This document shows, in pieces, positions 29,430 through 36,871 of a DNA stretch of 64,000 nucleotides. The notes under the pieces were generated by a model, which saw only the letters and a list, made by a program, of their open reading frames with translations, ran no database searches and was not told where the DNA came from. Position 1 is the stretch's first letter, and each line of letters begins with the position of its first letter. Source of the stretch: Martinezella rhizogenes (GTDB lineage Bacteria; Pseudomonadota; Alphaproteobacteria; Rhizobiales; Rhizobiaceae); assembly GCF_000799715.1 (NCBI RefSeq), contig NZ_JUHG01000011.1:558001-622000 (forward strand), read 5' to 3'. Made by a program: the position numbers and the translations under genes.

Positions 29430-30733
29430 GCGCCGTCACCGGCAAGGTCGATCAGATGCATATAGGACCCCGCGACATTGCCACGCTGCAGGCCCGCCGT
29501 ACCGAGGTCGACGCCGAGCGCATCCGTGACCGCGAAGAGCCGATCAGCCTCACCTTCCGAGACGATAGTCGAATAGTGAAACTCATGCGCCGTCATCGGC
29601 CGCTCGAAGAAAGACCCCGCAAGCGGCGTCACACGCCGGTAGCCGAGGTGACGTTGACGCTTCTCATAACTGGTGACGACCGGCAGTAGGCCGAGCATCG
29701 CGTGGCGCGTGCCGGTGGCATCCACCAATCCCTCGCCGAGCACCATATAACCGCCGCACTCGCCATAGATCCGCACGCCTCGCGCCGCCGCGGCCTTCAT
29801 CCCGTCACGGAACTGGGCTGCAGCCGCAAGCTTGCCCGCATGCAGTTCGGGATAGCCGCCGGGCAGATAGATGGCATCCGCATCCGCCGCCGGCGCCTCA
29901 TCGGCCAGCGGCGAGAAGAACGAAATCTCCGCGCCGCGCCGGCGCCAGCCGAGCAGCATATGTTCGTAGCTGAAGGCGAAAGCGATATCGCGCGCGACAG
30001 TGATCCGCTGGCCGAACGGCATCAGCCGGGCAATATTAGCGACCGAGGGCCGGACCACATGCTGCTGTGCTGCGCGCAGCAGCAATCCGAAATCGCAGAC
30101 CTTGTCCAAGGTCTCCGCCGCATATTCGATGAAGTCTTCCAGCCCTGCATGTTCTCCCGCCTGCACCAGCCCCAAATGCCGCTCCGGCAAGGTCAGCCCC
30201 TTGTCGGCGCGAATAACAGCGGCGACGGGGATACGAACCGCTTCCAGCGCCCGGCGCAGCATCGTCTCATGCCGGTCGCTGCCGACCCGGTTGAGGATGA
30301 CGCCGGCGACGCGGATATCGGTGCGGAAATTGGCAAAGCCACTGACAAGGGCGGCAACTGAATGCGACATGCGCGAGACATCGACCACCAGCACGACGGA
30401 GAGCCCGAGAAAAGCGGCAAGATCGGCCGGTGTGCCGGAACCATCCGCCGCGCCATCGAACAATCCCATCATGGCTTCGATGACCAGCATCCGCCCGCCA
30501 GTACGGTGCAGTGCCGAATTGGCGGAAATCAATTCGTGGCGCATGGCCCAGGGATCGAAATTGAGACAGGGCGAACCGGCGGCCGCGGCAAGAAAGGCGG
30601 GATCGATGTAATCGGGACCGGCCTTGCCCGGCGCAACCGCGATCCCCTTCTTCCGCAGCGCCCTGAGCAGGCCAAGCGTGATCGTGGTCTTGCCAGAGCC
30701 CGAGGACGGTGCTGCGATCAGCAGGCCGCTCAT
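29426..30733 (-). CDS. cobB: Hydrogenobyrinate/cobyrinate a,c-diamide synthase CobB
   Basis: 435 residues from ATG 30733. N-terminal ATP-binding domain with P-loop APSSGSGKTT and C-terminal class I glutamine amidotransferase half with the nucleophilic cysteine in YGECGGYMVLGE and later HEFHYS. Amidates side chains a and c before cobalt insertion by CobNST in the aerobic pathway. ATGA overlap with cobA. Confidence 0.94.
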   Translation of the reverse strand: MSGLLIAAPSSGSGKTTITLGLLRALRKKGIAVAPGKAGPDYIDPAFLAAAAGSPCLNFDPWAMRHELISANSALHRTGGRMLVIEAMMGLFDGAADGSGTPADLAAFLGLSVVLVVDVSRMSHSVAALVSGFANFRTDIRVAGVILNRVGSDRHETMLRRALEAVRIPVAAVIRADKGLTLPERHLGLVQAGEHAGLEDFIEYAAETLDKVCDFGLLLRAAQQHVVRPSVANIARLMPFGQRITVARDIAFAFSYEHMLLGWRRRGAEISFFSPLADEAPAADADAIYLPGGYPELHAGKLAAAAQFRDGMKAAAARGVRIYGECGGYMVLGEGLVDATGTRHAMLGLLPVVTSYEKRQRHLGYRRVTPLAGSFFERPMTAHEFHYSTIVSEGEADRLFAVTDALGVDLGTAGLQRGNVAGSYMHLIDLAGDGA

Positions 30734-31578
30734 GCCGGCACCTTGCGACCGCCACCCGCCCGCATCTCCGTTGCCGGCAGGAGTTTGCGTCCGGATAAAG
30801 CGCCCAGCCAATCGAGGGAGGGCCGCAGCCGCACCACATCGCCGACGACAACAATCGCCGGCGGCTCCAGGCCGGATGCGATGATATCCGCCTCGGCGCG
30901 CCCGAGCGTGGTCTCCAGCACCTGTTGCGCAGGCGTTGCGGCATTGCACACGAAAGCCACCGGCTCGTCGACCGAGCGGCCAGCGGCGATGAGATTGGCG
31001 CTGATCTGGGCGATATGCTTCATCGCCATATACATGACGATAACCGGCGAACCCTTGCCGATCGCCTCCCAATTGATCGCATCCGGCACGAGGCCGGAGG
31101 AATCATGACCCGTCAGGAAGGTAACGGCGTGATTAACGTCTCGGTGGGTAACGGGAATGCCGGCATAGGCAAGACCGCCGATCCCGGCGGTAATGCCCGG
31201 AACGATGCGAAAGGGAATGCCGTGCTCCACCAGCATCAGCGCTTCTTCTCCACCTCGCCCGAACACGAAGGGATCGCCGCCCTTCAGCCGCAGCACGCGT
31301 TTCCCCGCACGCGCCAGCTCGACAAGACGCAGCGAAATGTCCCGTTGTTTGGCGGACGGCTTGCCACCGCGCTTGCCGGCATATTCGAGTGCGGCGCCAG
31401 GACGGGCGAGCTTCAGGCAATCCTCGTTGACGAGCGCATCGTGCACAATAATGTCCGCCTCCGCCAATCCCTTGGCCGCCAGCAATGTCAGCAGCCCGGG
31501 ATCGCCCGGTCCGGCGCCAACGAGCCAGACGGAGCCCGGCTCCAGCGCCGGCAGATTGGAAAATGCGGTATCGTTCAT
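30730..31578 (-). CDS. cobA: Uroporphyrinogen-III C-methyltransferase CobA
   Basis: 282 residues from ATG 31578. SAM-dependent tetrapyrrole methyltransferase: VGAGPGDPGLLTLLAAKGL, GGKPSAKQ, LKGGDPFVFGRGGEE, VPGITAG, YMAMKH. Makes precorrin-2, the entry to cobalamin and siroheme. Stand-alone SUMT lacking CysG domains. First gene of the block; no cobalamin riboswitch was found directly upstream (31579-31835). Confidence 0.94.
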   Translation of the reverse strand: MNDTAFSNLPALEPGSVWLVGAGPGDPGLLTLLAAKGLAEADIIVHDALVNEDCLKLARPGAALEYAGKRGGKPSAKQRDISLRLVELARAGKRVLRLKGGDPFVFGRGGEEALMLVEHGIPFRIVPGITAGIGGLAYAGIPVTHRDVNHAVTFLTGHDSSGLVPDAINWEAIGKGSPVIVMYMAMKHIAQISANLIAAGRSVDEPVAFVCNAATPAQQVLETTLGRAEADIIASGLEPPAIVVVGDVVRLRPSLDWLGALSGRKLLPATEMRAGGGRKVPA

Positions 31579-31835
31579 CCCATCTGTCCTATGCCCGGAT
31601 AGCCAAAATTGCAATCTTGAGAACGGGATAAGGCGGCGATGGCGAGCCTCCCGTTTCCTCGATGGAATGATAAATCAAAGCGGATCCGGATGCTGGCAAC
31701 CGCGCGCTATTCGTTTTCCCGACGACGACGAAAGAAAATCCGATTCAACGCTTTAGGTCTTTGACTCAAGTTGTCATAAGGCACGCACAACAACTTGATA
31801 ATATTATCAAATAAACAAACTTGTGAACCCAAAAA

Positions 31836-31870
31836 CCTCGGAGAGGGTAGCATCGCCGCCCTCTCCGAGG
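31836..31870 (-). terminator. Terminator of nucleoside hydrolase transcript
   Basis: Perfect 12-base stem CCTCGGAGAGGG / CCCTCTCCGAGG with an 11-base loop, followed on the minus strand by TTTTTGGG. Lies 15 bases past the hydrolase stop, a textbook Rho-independent terminator, and separates that transcript from cobA. Confidence 0.9.
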
Positions 31871-31884
31871 CTGACTTCAGCGGC

Positions 31885-32835
31885 TCACTTGCCGAGAATC
31901 ACATCACGGATCAGGTCGATCGTCGCCTGCGAACGGATACCGGTGCAGACGATCTGGCTTGGCAGATTGTCCCATGCGTTCGCCGGGAAATGCCGGCCGT
32001 TGGGCTTGACGATCGTCTGGCCGTCGGCAATGCCGCCACAGACGACACGCACCGAACCCTCGATCGTATCAAACAGCTCCGGCGCCACGACATAGACGCA
32101 GGCGCAGCTATCGTGCACCATCATGCCGTCTTCGACGATATGGCCGTAGAAATCGATATAGGATTGCGACAGGTCCGACAGAAGCTGCACGGACGGACCG
32201 CCAGATTTCGCCATGTCACCAAGATAGGTGCGGCTCATCGTTGTGACTGCCGTGACGTCGAGACCGACGACAACGACCTTCCAATCGGCGGTCATCACCA
32301 GATCGGCCGCTTCCGGATCGCCATGGATATTGGCTTCCGCCACCGGCGTCACATTGCCCGGAATATAGAAATTGCCGCCCATGATGACGACATCCTTGAC
32401 CAGCTTGGCAATCTCCGGATCGTGCTTCAGCGCCAATGCCAGATTGGTCATACGGCCGACGGCAACCAGTCTCACCTCGCTCGGATTGGCGCGGACGGTA
32501 TCGATGATGAACTGATAGGCCGGACGCGGATCAGTCGGCAGATCGATCGTCTGCGGCACCTCGATATCACCAAGACCATTATGGCCGTGCACGAAGGTCG
32601 GCCACGGCCGCTCCTCCCGCGAGGGATCGAACGTGACGCTAGCGCCGCGGGCAACGGGGCACGGAATGCTCCACTCACGCTTCAGGAATAGCGCATTGCG
32701 CGTTGTTGTATCGACTGAAGCATTGCCGAACACCGTGGTGACACCGAGAAGATCGATATCCGGATGACGGTGCAGGAAGAGAAGCGCCATGGCGTCATCG
32801 ACGCCAGGATCCGTATCGTAAATTACCTTATGCAT
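31885..32835 (-). CDS. Inosine-uridine preferring nucleoside hydrolase
   Basis: 316 residues with the calcium-binding DTDPGVDDA (D7, D9, D13, D14) of the IU-NH family, VAVGRMTNLALAL, VIMGGNFYIPGNVTPVAEANIHGDPEAA, and VHDSCAC near the C-terminus. Cleaves ribonucleosides to base and ribose in the cytoplasm. It sits between cobA and cobE on the same strand but has its own terminator, so it separates what is often a compact cob block. No direct B12 role is evident, although salvage of nucleoside or alpha-ribazole-type compounds is conceivable. Confidence 0.9.
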   Translation of the reverse strand: MHKVIYDTDPGVDDAMALLFLHRHPDIDLLGVTTVFGNASVDTTTRNALFLKREWSIPCPVARGASVTFDPSREERPWPTFVHGHNGLGDIEVPQTIDLPTDPRPAYQFIIDTVRANPSEVRLVAVGRMTNLALALKHDPEIAKLVKDVVIMGGNFYIPGNVTPVAEANIHGDPEAADLVMTADWKVVVVGLDVTAVTTMSRTYLGDMAKSGGPSVQLLSDLSQSYIDFYGHIVEDGMMVHDSCACVYVVAPELFDTIEGSVRVVCGGIADGQTIVKPNGRHFPANAWDNLPSQIVCTGIRSQATIDLIRDVILGK

Positions 32836-33004
32836 GAGATTTCCTTACGAACATTCTGATCAAGCTTGATATCGCCGAAAAATGGCATCGTATTGCCGGG
32901 GATCTTGCTTTCGGGCTACTCGAATACATCAGAACCACGGCAGGCGAAATGCCTCACCGATGCCTCACCGGTCATTTTCGAGATGTGCTCGACGGCATCA
33001 ACGC

Positions 33005-33409
33005 TCAGCCGATTTTCGCAATCGCCGCCGTGGCAAAACTGGATTTGATTTTGGGAACGACAAGCTCCGCATCGGGTCCTGCCGCAGCCAATGCAGCCGC
33101 CTCGGCGACCCCATGGCAACCGATATGGGCAAAGACGAGCTCGGACGGATTCTTCAAACGAGGTGTCTCCCGCTCCAGTGCCGCAACAGTGAAACACCGC
33201 AGCGGCAGGCGGAAATGCGTGGCGACCTCCAGCATCGCCGGCTCATTCATCCGCGTATCGATCGAGACGACCGCGAGGATCTGGTCGGTCCCTATCCCGA
33301 TCTCTCGCATGGCGCGCTCGGCAAGCAGGCGCACATCGTTCCAATCCGTACCGCGCTCACAACCCAAGCCAAGGAGGTAGCGGCGAGTAGAATTGGAATA
33401 GGTTGTCAT
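33005..33409 (-). CDS. cobE: CobE, cobalamin biosynthesis protein
   Basis: 134 residues from ATG 33409 with GGGAG upstream. Resembles CobE and the CbiG C-terminal domain: GLGCERGTDWNDVRLLAERA, STKA-like VSIDTRMNEPAMLEVA, PLRCFTV, then GVAEAAALAAAGPDAELVVPKIKSSFATAAIA. Bound to hydrogenobyrinic acid-type intermediates in related studies; precise reaction unsettled. A short gap of 169 bases follows before the nucleoside hydrolase. Confidence 0.85.
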   Translation of the reverse strand: MTTYSNSTRRYLLGLGCERGTDWNDVRLLAERAMREIGIGTDQILAVVSIDTRMNEPAMLEVATHFRLPLRCFTVAALERETPRLKNPSELVFAHIGCHGVAEAAALAAAGPDAELVVPKIKSSFATAAIAKIG

Positions 33410-33482
33410 AGTCACTCCCGGGCGGCGGTGGTTATGGTCACACACATTTACCCAGCCATCCGCTGCCCGTCAATTTCGCGCA

Positions 33483-34346
33483 ATGTGTCCCATCGGCAAT
33501 TGCCTTGACGCATCTGGAGTGCAAGAAGGCGCCTCGATTTCATGCCGCCGAGTTCCCGCCTTGCCAGATATTACCCTTCATCTGCTACTTCTGCTCTTTG
33601 CCGCCGCCTTCTTCGCCGGATTTGTCGATTCGATCGCCGGTGGCGGCGGATTGGTCACTGTGCCCGCCATGCTGCTTGCCGGCATTCCGCCGCTGCAGAC
33701 GCTTGGCACCAACAAGGTGCAGTCGATCTGCGGCGCGGCCTCCGCGACCATCGCCTATGCCCGCCAGGGCCATGTGCAACTTCGCGAGCAATTGCCGATG
33801 GCATTGATGGCCGTGATCGGCGGCATGCTGGGCGCAGCATTGGCGACAATCATGCCCGGCGATGTCCTGCGCATCATCTTGCCGTTCCTGCTGATCGCGA
33901 TCGCCCTCTATTTCGCCTTCAAGCCCAATCTCAACGATATCGAAAAACATCGCCGCATGAGCGCTGGCCTCTTCGGCATCACCCTGGTACCGCTGATCGG
34001 CTTCTACGACGGCGCCTTCGGCCCCGGCACGGGTTCGTTCCTGATGCTCGCCTTCGTCACGCTCGCCGGCTTCGGCCTGCTGAAGGCGACGGCGCATACC
34101 AAGCTGTTGAATTTCGGCTCGAACCTCGGCGGCCTGATCGTCTTCATCTTCTCCGGCGCCATCCTCTGGAAAGTCGGTATTGTCATGGGCTTCGGCCAGT
34201 TCCTCGGCGCGCAAGTCGGCTCGCGGCTCGCCATGCGCATCGGCGCGCGGCTGATCAAGCCGCTGCTGGTCATCGTCTGCATCGCCTTCGCCATCAAGCT
34301 GCTGGCCGATCCGACCAATCCAGTCCGTCTCTGGATCGGTTTCTAA
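33483..34346 (+). CDS. TSUP (TauE/SafE) family membrane transporter
   Basis: Up to 287 residues with eight hydrophobic segments and the repeated TSUP motifs AGFVDSIAGGGGLVTVPAMLLAGIPP-like and FYDGAFGPGTGSFL (split here for length: GGGG and GPGTG are the key elements), plus LGTNKVQ. Exports or imports small organic anions or sulfur compounds. The start is uncertain: ATG 33483 has no clear ribosome site and TTG 33561, which gives LPDITLHLLLLLF, matches the common N-terminus. Divergent from cobE with a 73-base gap, so possibly co-regulated with it. Confidence 0.85.
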   Translation: MCPIGNCLDASGVQEGASISCRRVPALPDITLHLLLLLFAAAFFAGFVDSIAGGGGLVTVPAMLLAGIPPLQTLGTNKVQSICGAASATIAYARQGHVQLREQLPMALMAVIGGMLGAALATIMPGDVLRIILPFLLIAIALYFAFKPNLNDIEKHRRMSAGLFGITLVPLIGFYDGAFGPGTGSFLMLAFVTLAGFGLLKATAHTKLLNFGSNLGGLIVFIFSGAILWKVGIVMGFGQFLGAQVGSRLAMRIGARLIKPLLVIVCIAFAIKLLADPTNPVRLWIGF

Positions 34347-34446
34347 TATCGCGGCTTTGATTACCTGAGACGTAATTGATACTGCTTGCGGGCTCACCCA
34401 TGATCGCCCTGCCTGAACGGTTCAGGCGATCCAAAGGAGATGACCG

Positions 34447-34812
34447 ATGACCGATGCGACAACCATTGCCGAACGCTATATCGCCGTCTGGAACGAAACA
34501 GATGCCACACGCCGGCGCGCGCTTATCAGCCAAGCATGGACGGAATCCTGCACCTACATCGATCCGCTGATGCACGGCGAAGGCCGTGAGCAAATCGATG
34601 CGCTGATCGCTGCCGTTCATGACCGCTTCCCCGGTTTCCGCTTCAAACTCTCCGGCTCCCCCGATCGCCATGGCGACAATATCCGTTTTTCCTGGGATCT
34701 CGGCCCGGCCGGCGGCGAAGCGCTGGTCAAGGGCACGGACTTCGCCATTCTCGACGGCGAACGGCTGAAAGCCGTGCATGGTTTCATCGACCAGATGCCG
34801 GCAGCGGCATGA
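34447..34812 (+). CDS. SnoaL-like / NTF2-fold protein
   Basis: 121 residues of the cone-shaped NTF2/SnoaL fold: AERYIAVWNETDATRRRALI, YIDPLMHGEGREQIDALI, FRFKLSGSPDRHGDNIRFSWDL. Typically binds or isomerises small hydrophobic molecules. AAGGAGATGACCG precedes ATG 34447. Its stop overlaps the following XRE regulator start by 4 bases, so the two form a coupled pair. Confidence 0.87.
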   Translation: MTDATTIAERYIAVWNETDATRRRALISQAWTESCTYIDPLMHGEGREQIDALIAAVHDRFPGFRFKLSGSPDRHGDNIRFSWDLGPAGGEALVKGTDFAILDGERLKAVHGFIDQMPAAA

Positions 34813-35612
34813 TGATGCCCGCCCGCTCTCTCGGCGATTACCTGCGCGAATGGCGGCAGCGCCGCCGTTTGAGCCAGCTCGAATTCGCCCTCGAAGCGGA
34901 GATATCGCAACGGCATCTCAGCTTCATAGAGAGCGGGCGCGCGCTTCCGAGCCGCGATATGCTGATGCATATTGCCGAACGCCTCGACGTACCTCTGCGC
35001 GACCGCAATCCGATGCTGCTGGCTGCCGGCTTCGCGCCGGTTTTCCCGGAGCGCTCGCTGGACGACCCGGCGCTTGCCCCGGCACGCCGGGCCATCGACC
35101 TCGTGCTGAAGGGCCACGAACCCTTTCCGGCATTGGCGATCGATCGACACTGGACGCTGATCGCCGCAAACGCTGCCCTTGCGCCCCTGCTATCCGGCGT
35201 CGCCGACATCTCGCTGCTCAAACCGCCGGTGAATGTACTCAGGCTGAGCCTGCATCCGGGCGGCCTCGCGCCCCGCATCCTCAACCTTGCGGAATGGCGC
35301 GCCCATTTGCTGGAGCGCCTGCGCCAGCAGATTGCCGCAACCGGTGATCCCATCCTCGCGGCATTGCTGAAGGAACTTGCAGCCTATCCCGCTCCGCCAG
35401 CACAGAGGCCTAATCCGACCGACAGGGACTATGCCGGCATTGCCGTGCCCCTCGAACTCACCACCGATGCAGGGCGCCTCTCCTTTATCTCCACAACCAC
35501 CGTTTTCGGCACACCAGTCGATGTCACCCTGTCGGAACTGGCAATCGAATCCTTCTTCCCAGCGGATCAGCCGACGGCTGATCTGTTAAGGGAGATGACA
35601 TCGGTCGGCTGA
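34809..35612 (+). CDS. XRE-family regulator with MmyB-like ligand domain
   Basis: 267 residues. N-terminal helix-turn-helix (LSQLEFALEAEISQRHLSFIESGRALPSRDML) followed by the MmyB-type PAS-like region (LDRHWTLIAANAA pattern: AIDRHWTLIAANAALAPLL, LRLSLHPGGLAPRILNLAEW) common in actinobacterial and proteobacterial regulators thought to bind fatty acids or similar ligands. Coupled to the SnoaL-like gene, which it may regulate with itself. Convergent with cobO, 18 bases apart. Confidence 0.88.
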   Translation: MMMPARSLGDYLREWRQRRRLSQLEFALEAEISQRHLSFIESGRALPSRDMLMHIAERLDVPLRDRNPMLLAAGFAPVFPERSLDDPALAPARRAIDLVLKGHEPFPALAIDRHWTLIAANAALAPLLSGVADISLLKPPVNVLRLSLHPGGLAPRILNLAEWRAHLLERLRQQIAATGDPILAALLKELAAYPAPPAQRPNPTDRDYAGIAVPLELTTDAGRLSFISTTTVFGTPVDVTLSELAIESFFPADQPTADLLREMTSVG

Positions 35613-35630
35613 AACACGTCACTCCCGCAA

Positions 35631-36275
35631 TCAGAACTCGACGCCCGGCTGTCCCTTGATGCCGGAGCGGAAGGGATGCTTGATCAGTTCCATCTCGGTG
35701 ACGAGATCGGCGATCTCGATCAGCTCTTCCTTGGCATTGCGGCCGGTCAGGACGACATGCGTCATGTGCGGCTTTTCTTCCTTCAGGAATTCCACCACCT
35801 CGTTGATATCGAGATAGTCATAACGCAGCGCGATATTGATCTCGTCGAGGAGCACCATGGAGTTCCGCTCGTCGCGGATCAATTCCTTGGCCTTTTCCCA
35901 GGCGGCAGAGGCCGCCGCCACATCGCGGGCGCGATCCTGCGTCTCCCAGGTGAAGCCCTCGCCCATCGTGTGGAACTGGCAGATATCGGAGAAATGCGTC
36001 TCGATCAGATCCCGCTCGCCGGTCCACATCGCGCCCTTGATGAACTGCACAACGGCGCATGGCTTCTTATGGGCGATATGCCGGAAAATCATGCCGAAGG
36101 CGGAGGACGATTTGCCCTTGCCCTTGCCGGTATGGACGATGATCAGACCCTTCTCGTCGGTCTTCGTCGCCATGATCTTGTCACGCGCGGCCTTCTTCTT
36201 GGCCATCTTGTCGGAATGGCGGGCGTCGTCGTTCCTCGGTGCGTCCGTGCCGGTTTCGGCTATTTCTTCGCTCAT
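35631..36275 (-). CDS. cobO: Cob(I)yrinic acid a,c-diamide adenosyltransferase CobO
   Basis: 214 residues from ATG 36275 (GGGAG upstream). CobA/BtuR/CobO family: P-loop IVHTGKGKGKSSSAFG, VVQFIKGAMWTGERDL, VLLDEINIAL, VVLTGRNA. Adenosylates the corrin cobalt. An ATGA overlap with the cupin gene places it at the end of the riboswitch-controlled operon cobP-cobW-cobN-cupin-cobO. The N-terminal 30 residues are variable and charged. Confidence 0.95.
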   Translation of the reverse strand: MSEEIAETGTDAPRNDDARHSDKMAKKKAARDKIMATKTDEKGLIIVHTGKGKGKSSSAFGMIFRHIAHKKPCAVVQFIKGAMWTGERDLIETHFSDICQFHTMGEGFTWETQDRARDVAAASAAWEKAKELIRDERNSMVLLDEINIALRYDYLDINEVVEFLKEEKPHMTHVVLTGRNAKEELIEIADLVTEMELIKHPFRSGIKGQPGVEF

Positions 36276-36871
36276 TTTGCTCTCCCTGAAATGATGGATT
36301 TCTGCGCCAGCGGTCCGCCTCGCCAGAGGTAGAGCGCCACCAGCGGCGTCTTCTCGGTCCGCATCGCATGGCGGATGTCCGAGGGATGATGAATGATCTC
36401 GCCGGACCAGCGCGGCAGAAAATGTTGACCGTCCTTGCTCCACAGCGCCCCGTCGGTCAGCGGAATATAGATTTCCTCGGCCGTATGATGGTGATCCGGA
36501 TAGTGGATATCCGGCCCGAGCAGAAGAAAACCGCCGGCCATATCATCGCTGACGAAGTGACCGCGTGTACCGAACAGCTCGACCCAGCCGTATCTCTGGA
36601 GGAAATCCACGCCGAAATCCGCAATGCTGTAGGTCTGCCCCCAATGCAGAGCGCTCGCAGCATCCGAGAGGCTGGAAAACAACTCACCCTCGGCGACGTT
36701 GGCAGGCTGCTGGAGCCCATTGAGATAGTCCAGAACAGGCAGCCGACGTGCAGCAAGCAGCCGCTCGTCCATCCGCCAATCGAAGCCTTCGATGAAACGC
36801 CGCAGTAAGGGATCACTCCGCGAAACAACGTAGTCATGGAAAGCCTGAAGAAGATCGCCGGCCTCGCTCAC
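36272..36871 (-). CDS. DMSP-lyase-like (DddQ/DddL-type) cupin in cob operon
   Basis: 199 residues from GTG 36871, chosen because AAGGAGG sits seven bases upstream and GTGA overlaps the cobN stop. C-terminal cupin: LLGPDIHYPDHHHTAEEIY (H127, H129, E133, Y135 as likely metal ligands and catalytic tyrosine) and a second motif HHPSDIRHAM (H168). N-terminal helical region precedes it. This is the dimethylsulfoniopropionate lyase cupin superfamily, but members outside marine bacteria often have other roles. Tight 4-base overlaps with cobN and cobO argue for a function tied to cobalamin or cobalt. Not a known B12 enzyme. Confidence 0.78.
   Translation of the reverse strand: MSEAGDLLQAFHDYVVSRSDPLLRRFIEGFDWRMDERLLAARRLPVLDYLNGLQQPANVAEGELFSSLSDAASALHWGQTYSIADFGVDFLQRYGWVELFGTRGHFVSDDMAGGFLLLGPDIHYPDHHHTAEEIYIPLTDGALWSKDGQHFLPRWSGEIIHHPSDIRHAMRTEKTPLVALYLWRGGPLAQKSIISGRAK

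Noticed and set aside
31579..31835. Cobalamin riboswitch upstream of cobA
   Set aside because: No B12 box or CCACTGG-type motifs on the relevant strand; only a short CAAGTTGT/ACAACTTG dyad was seen.
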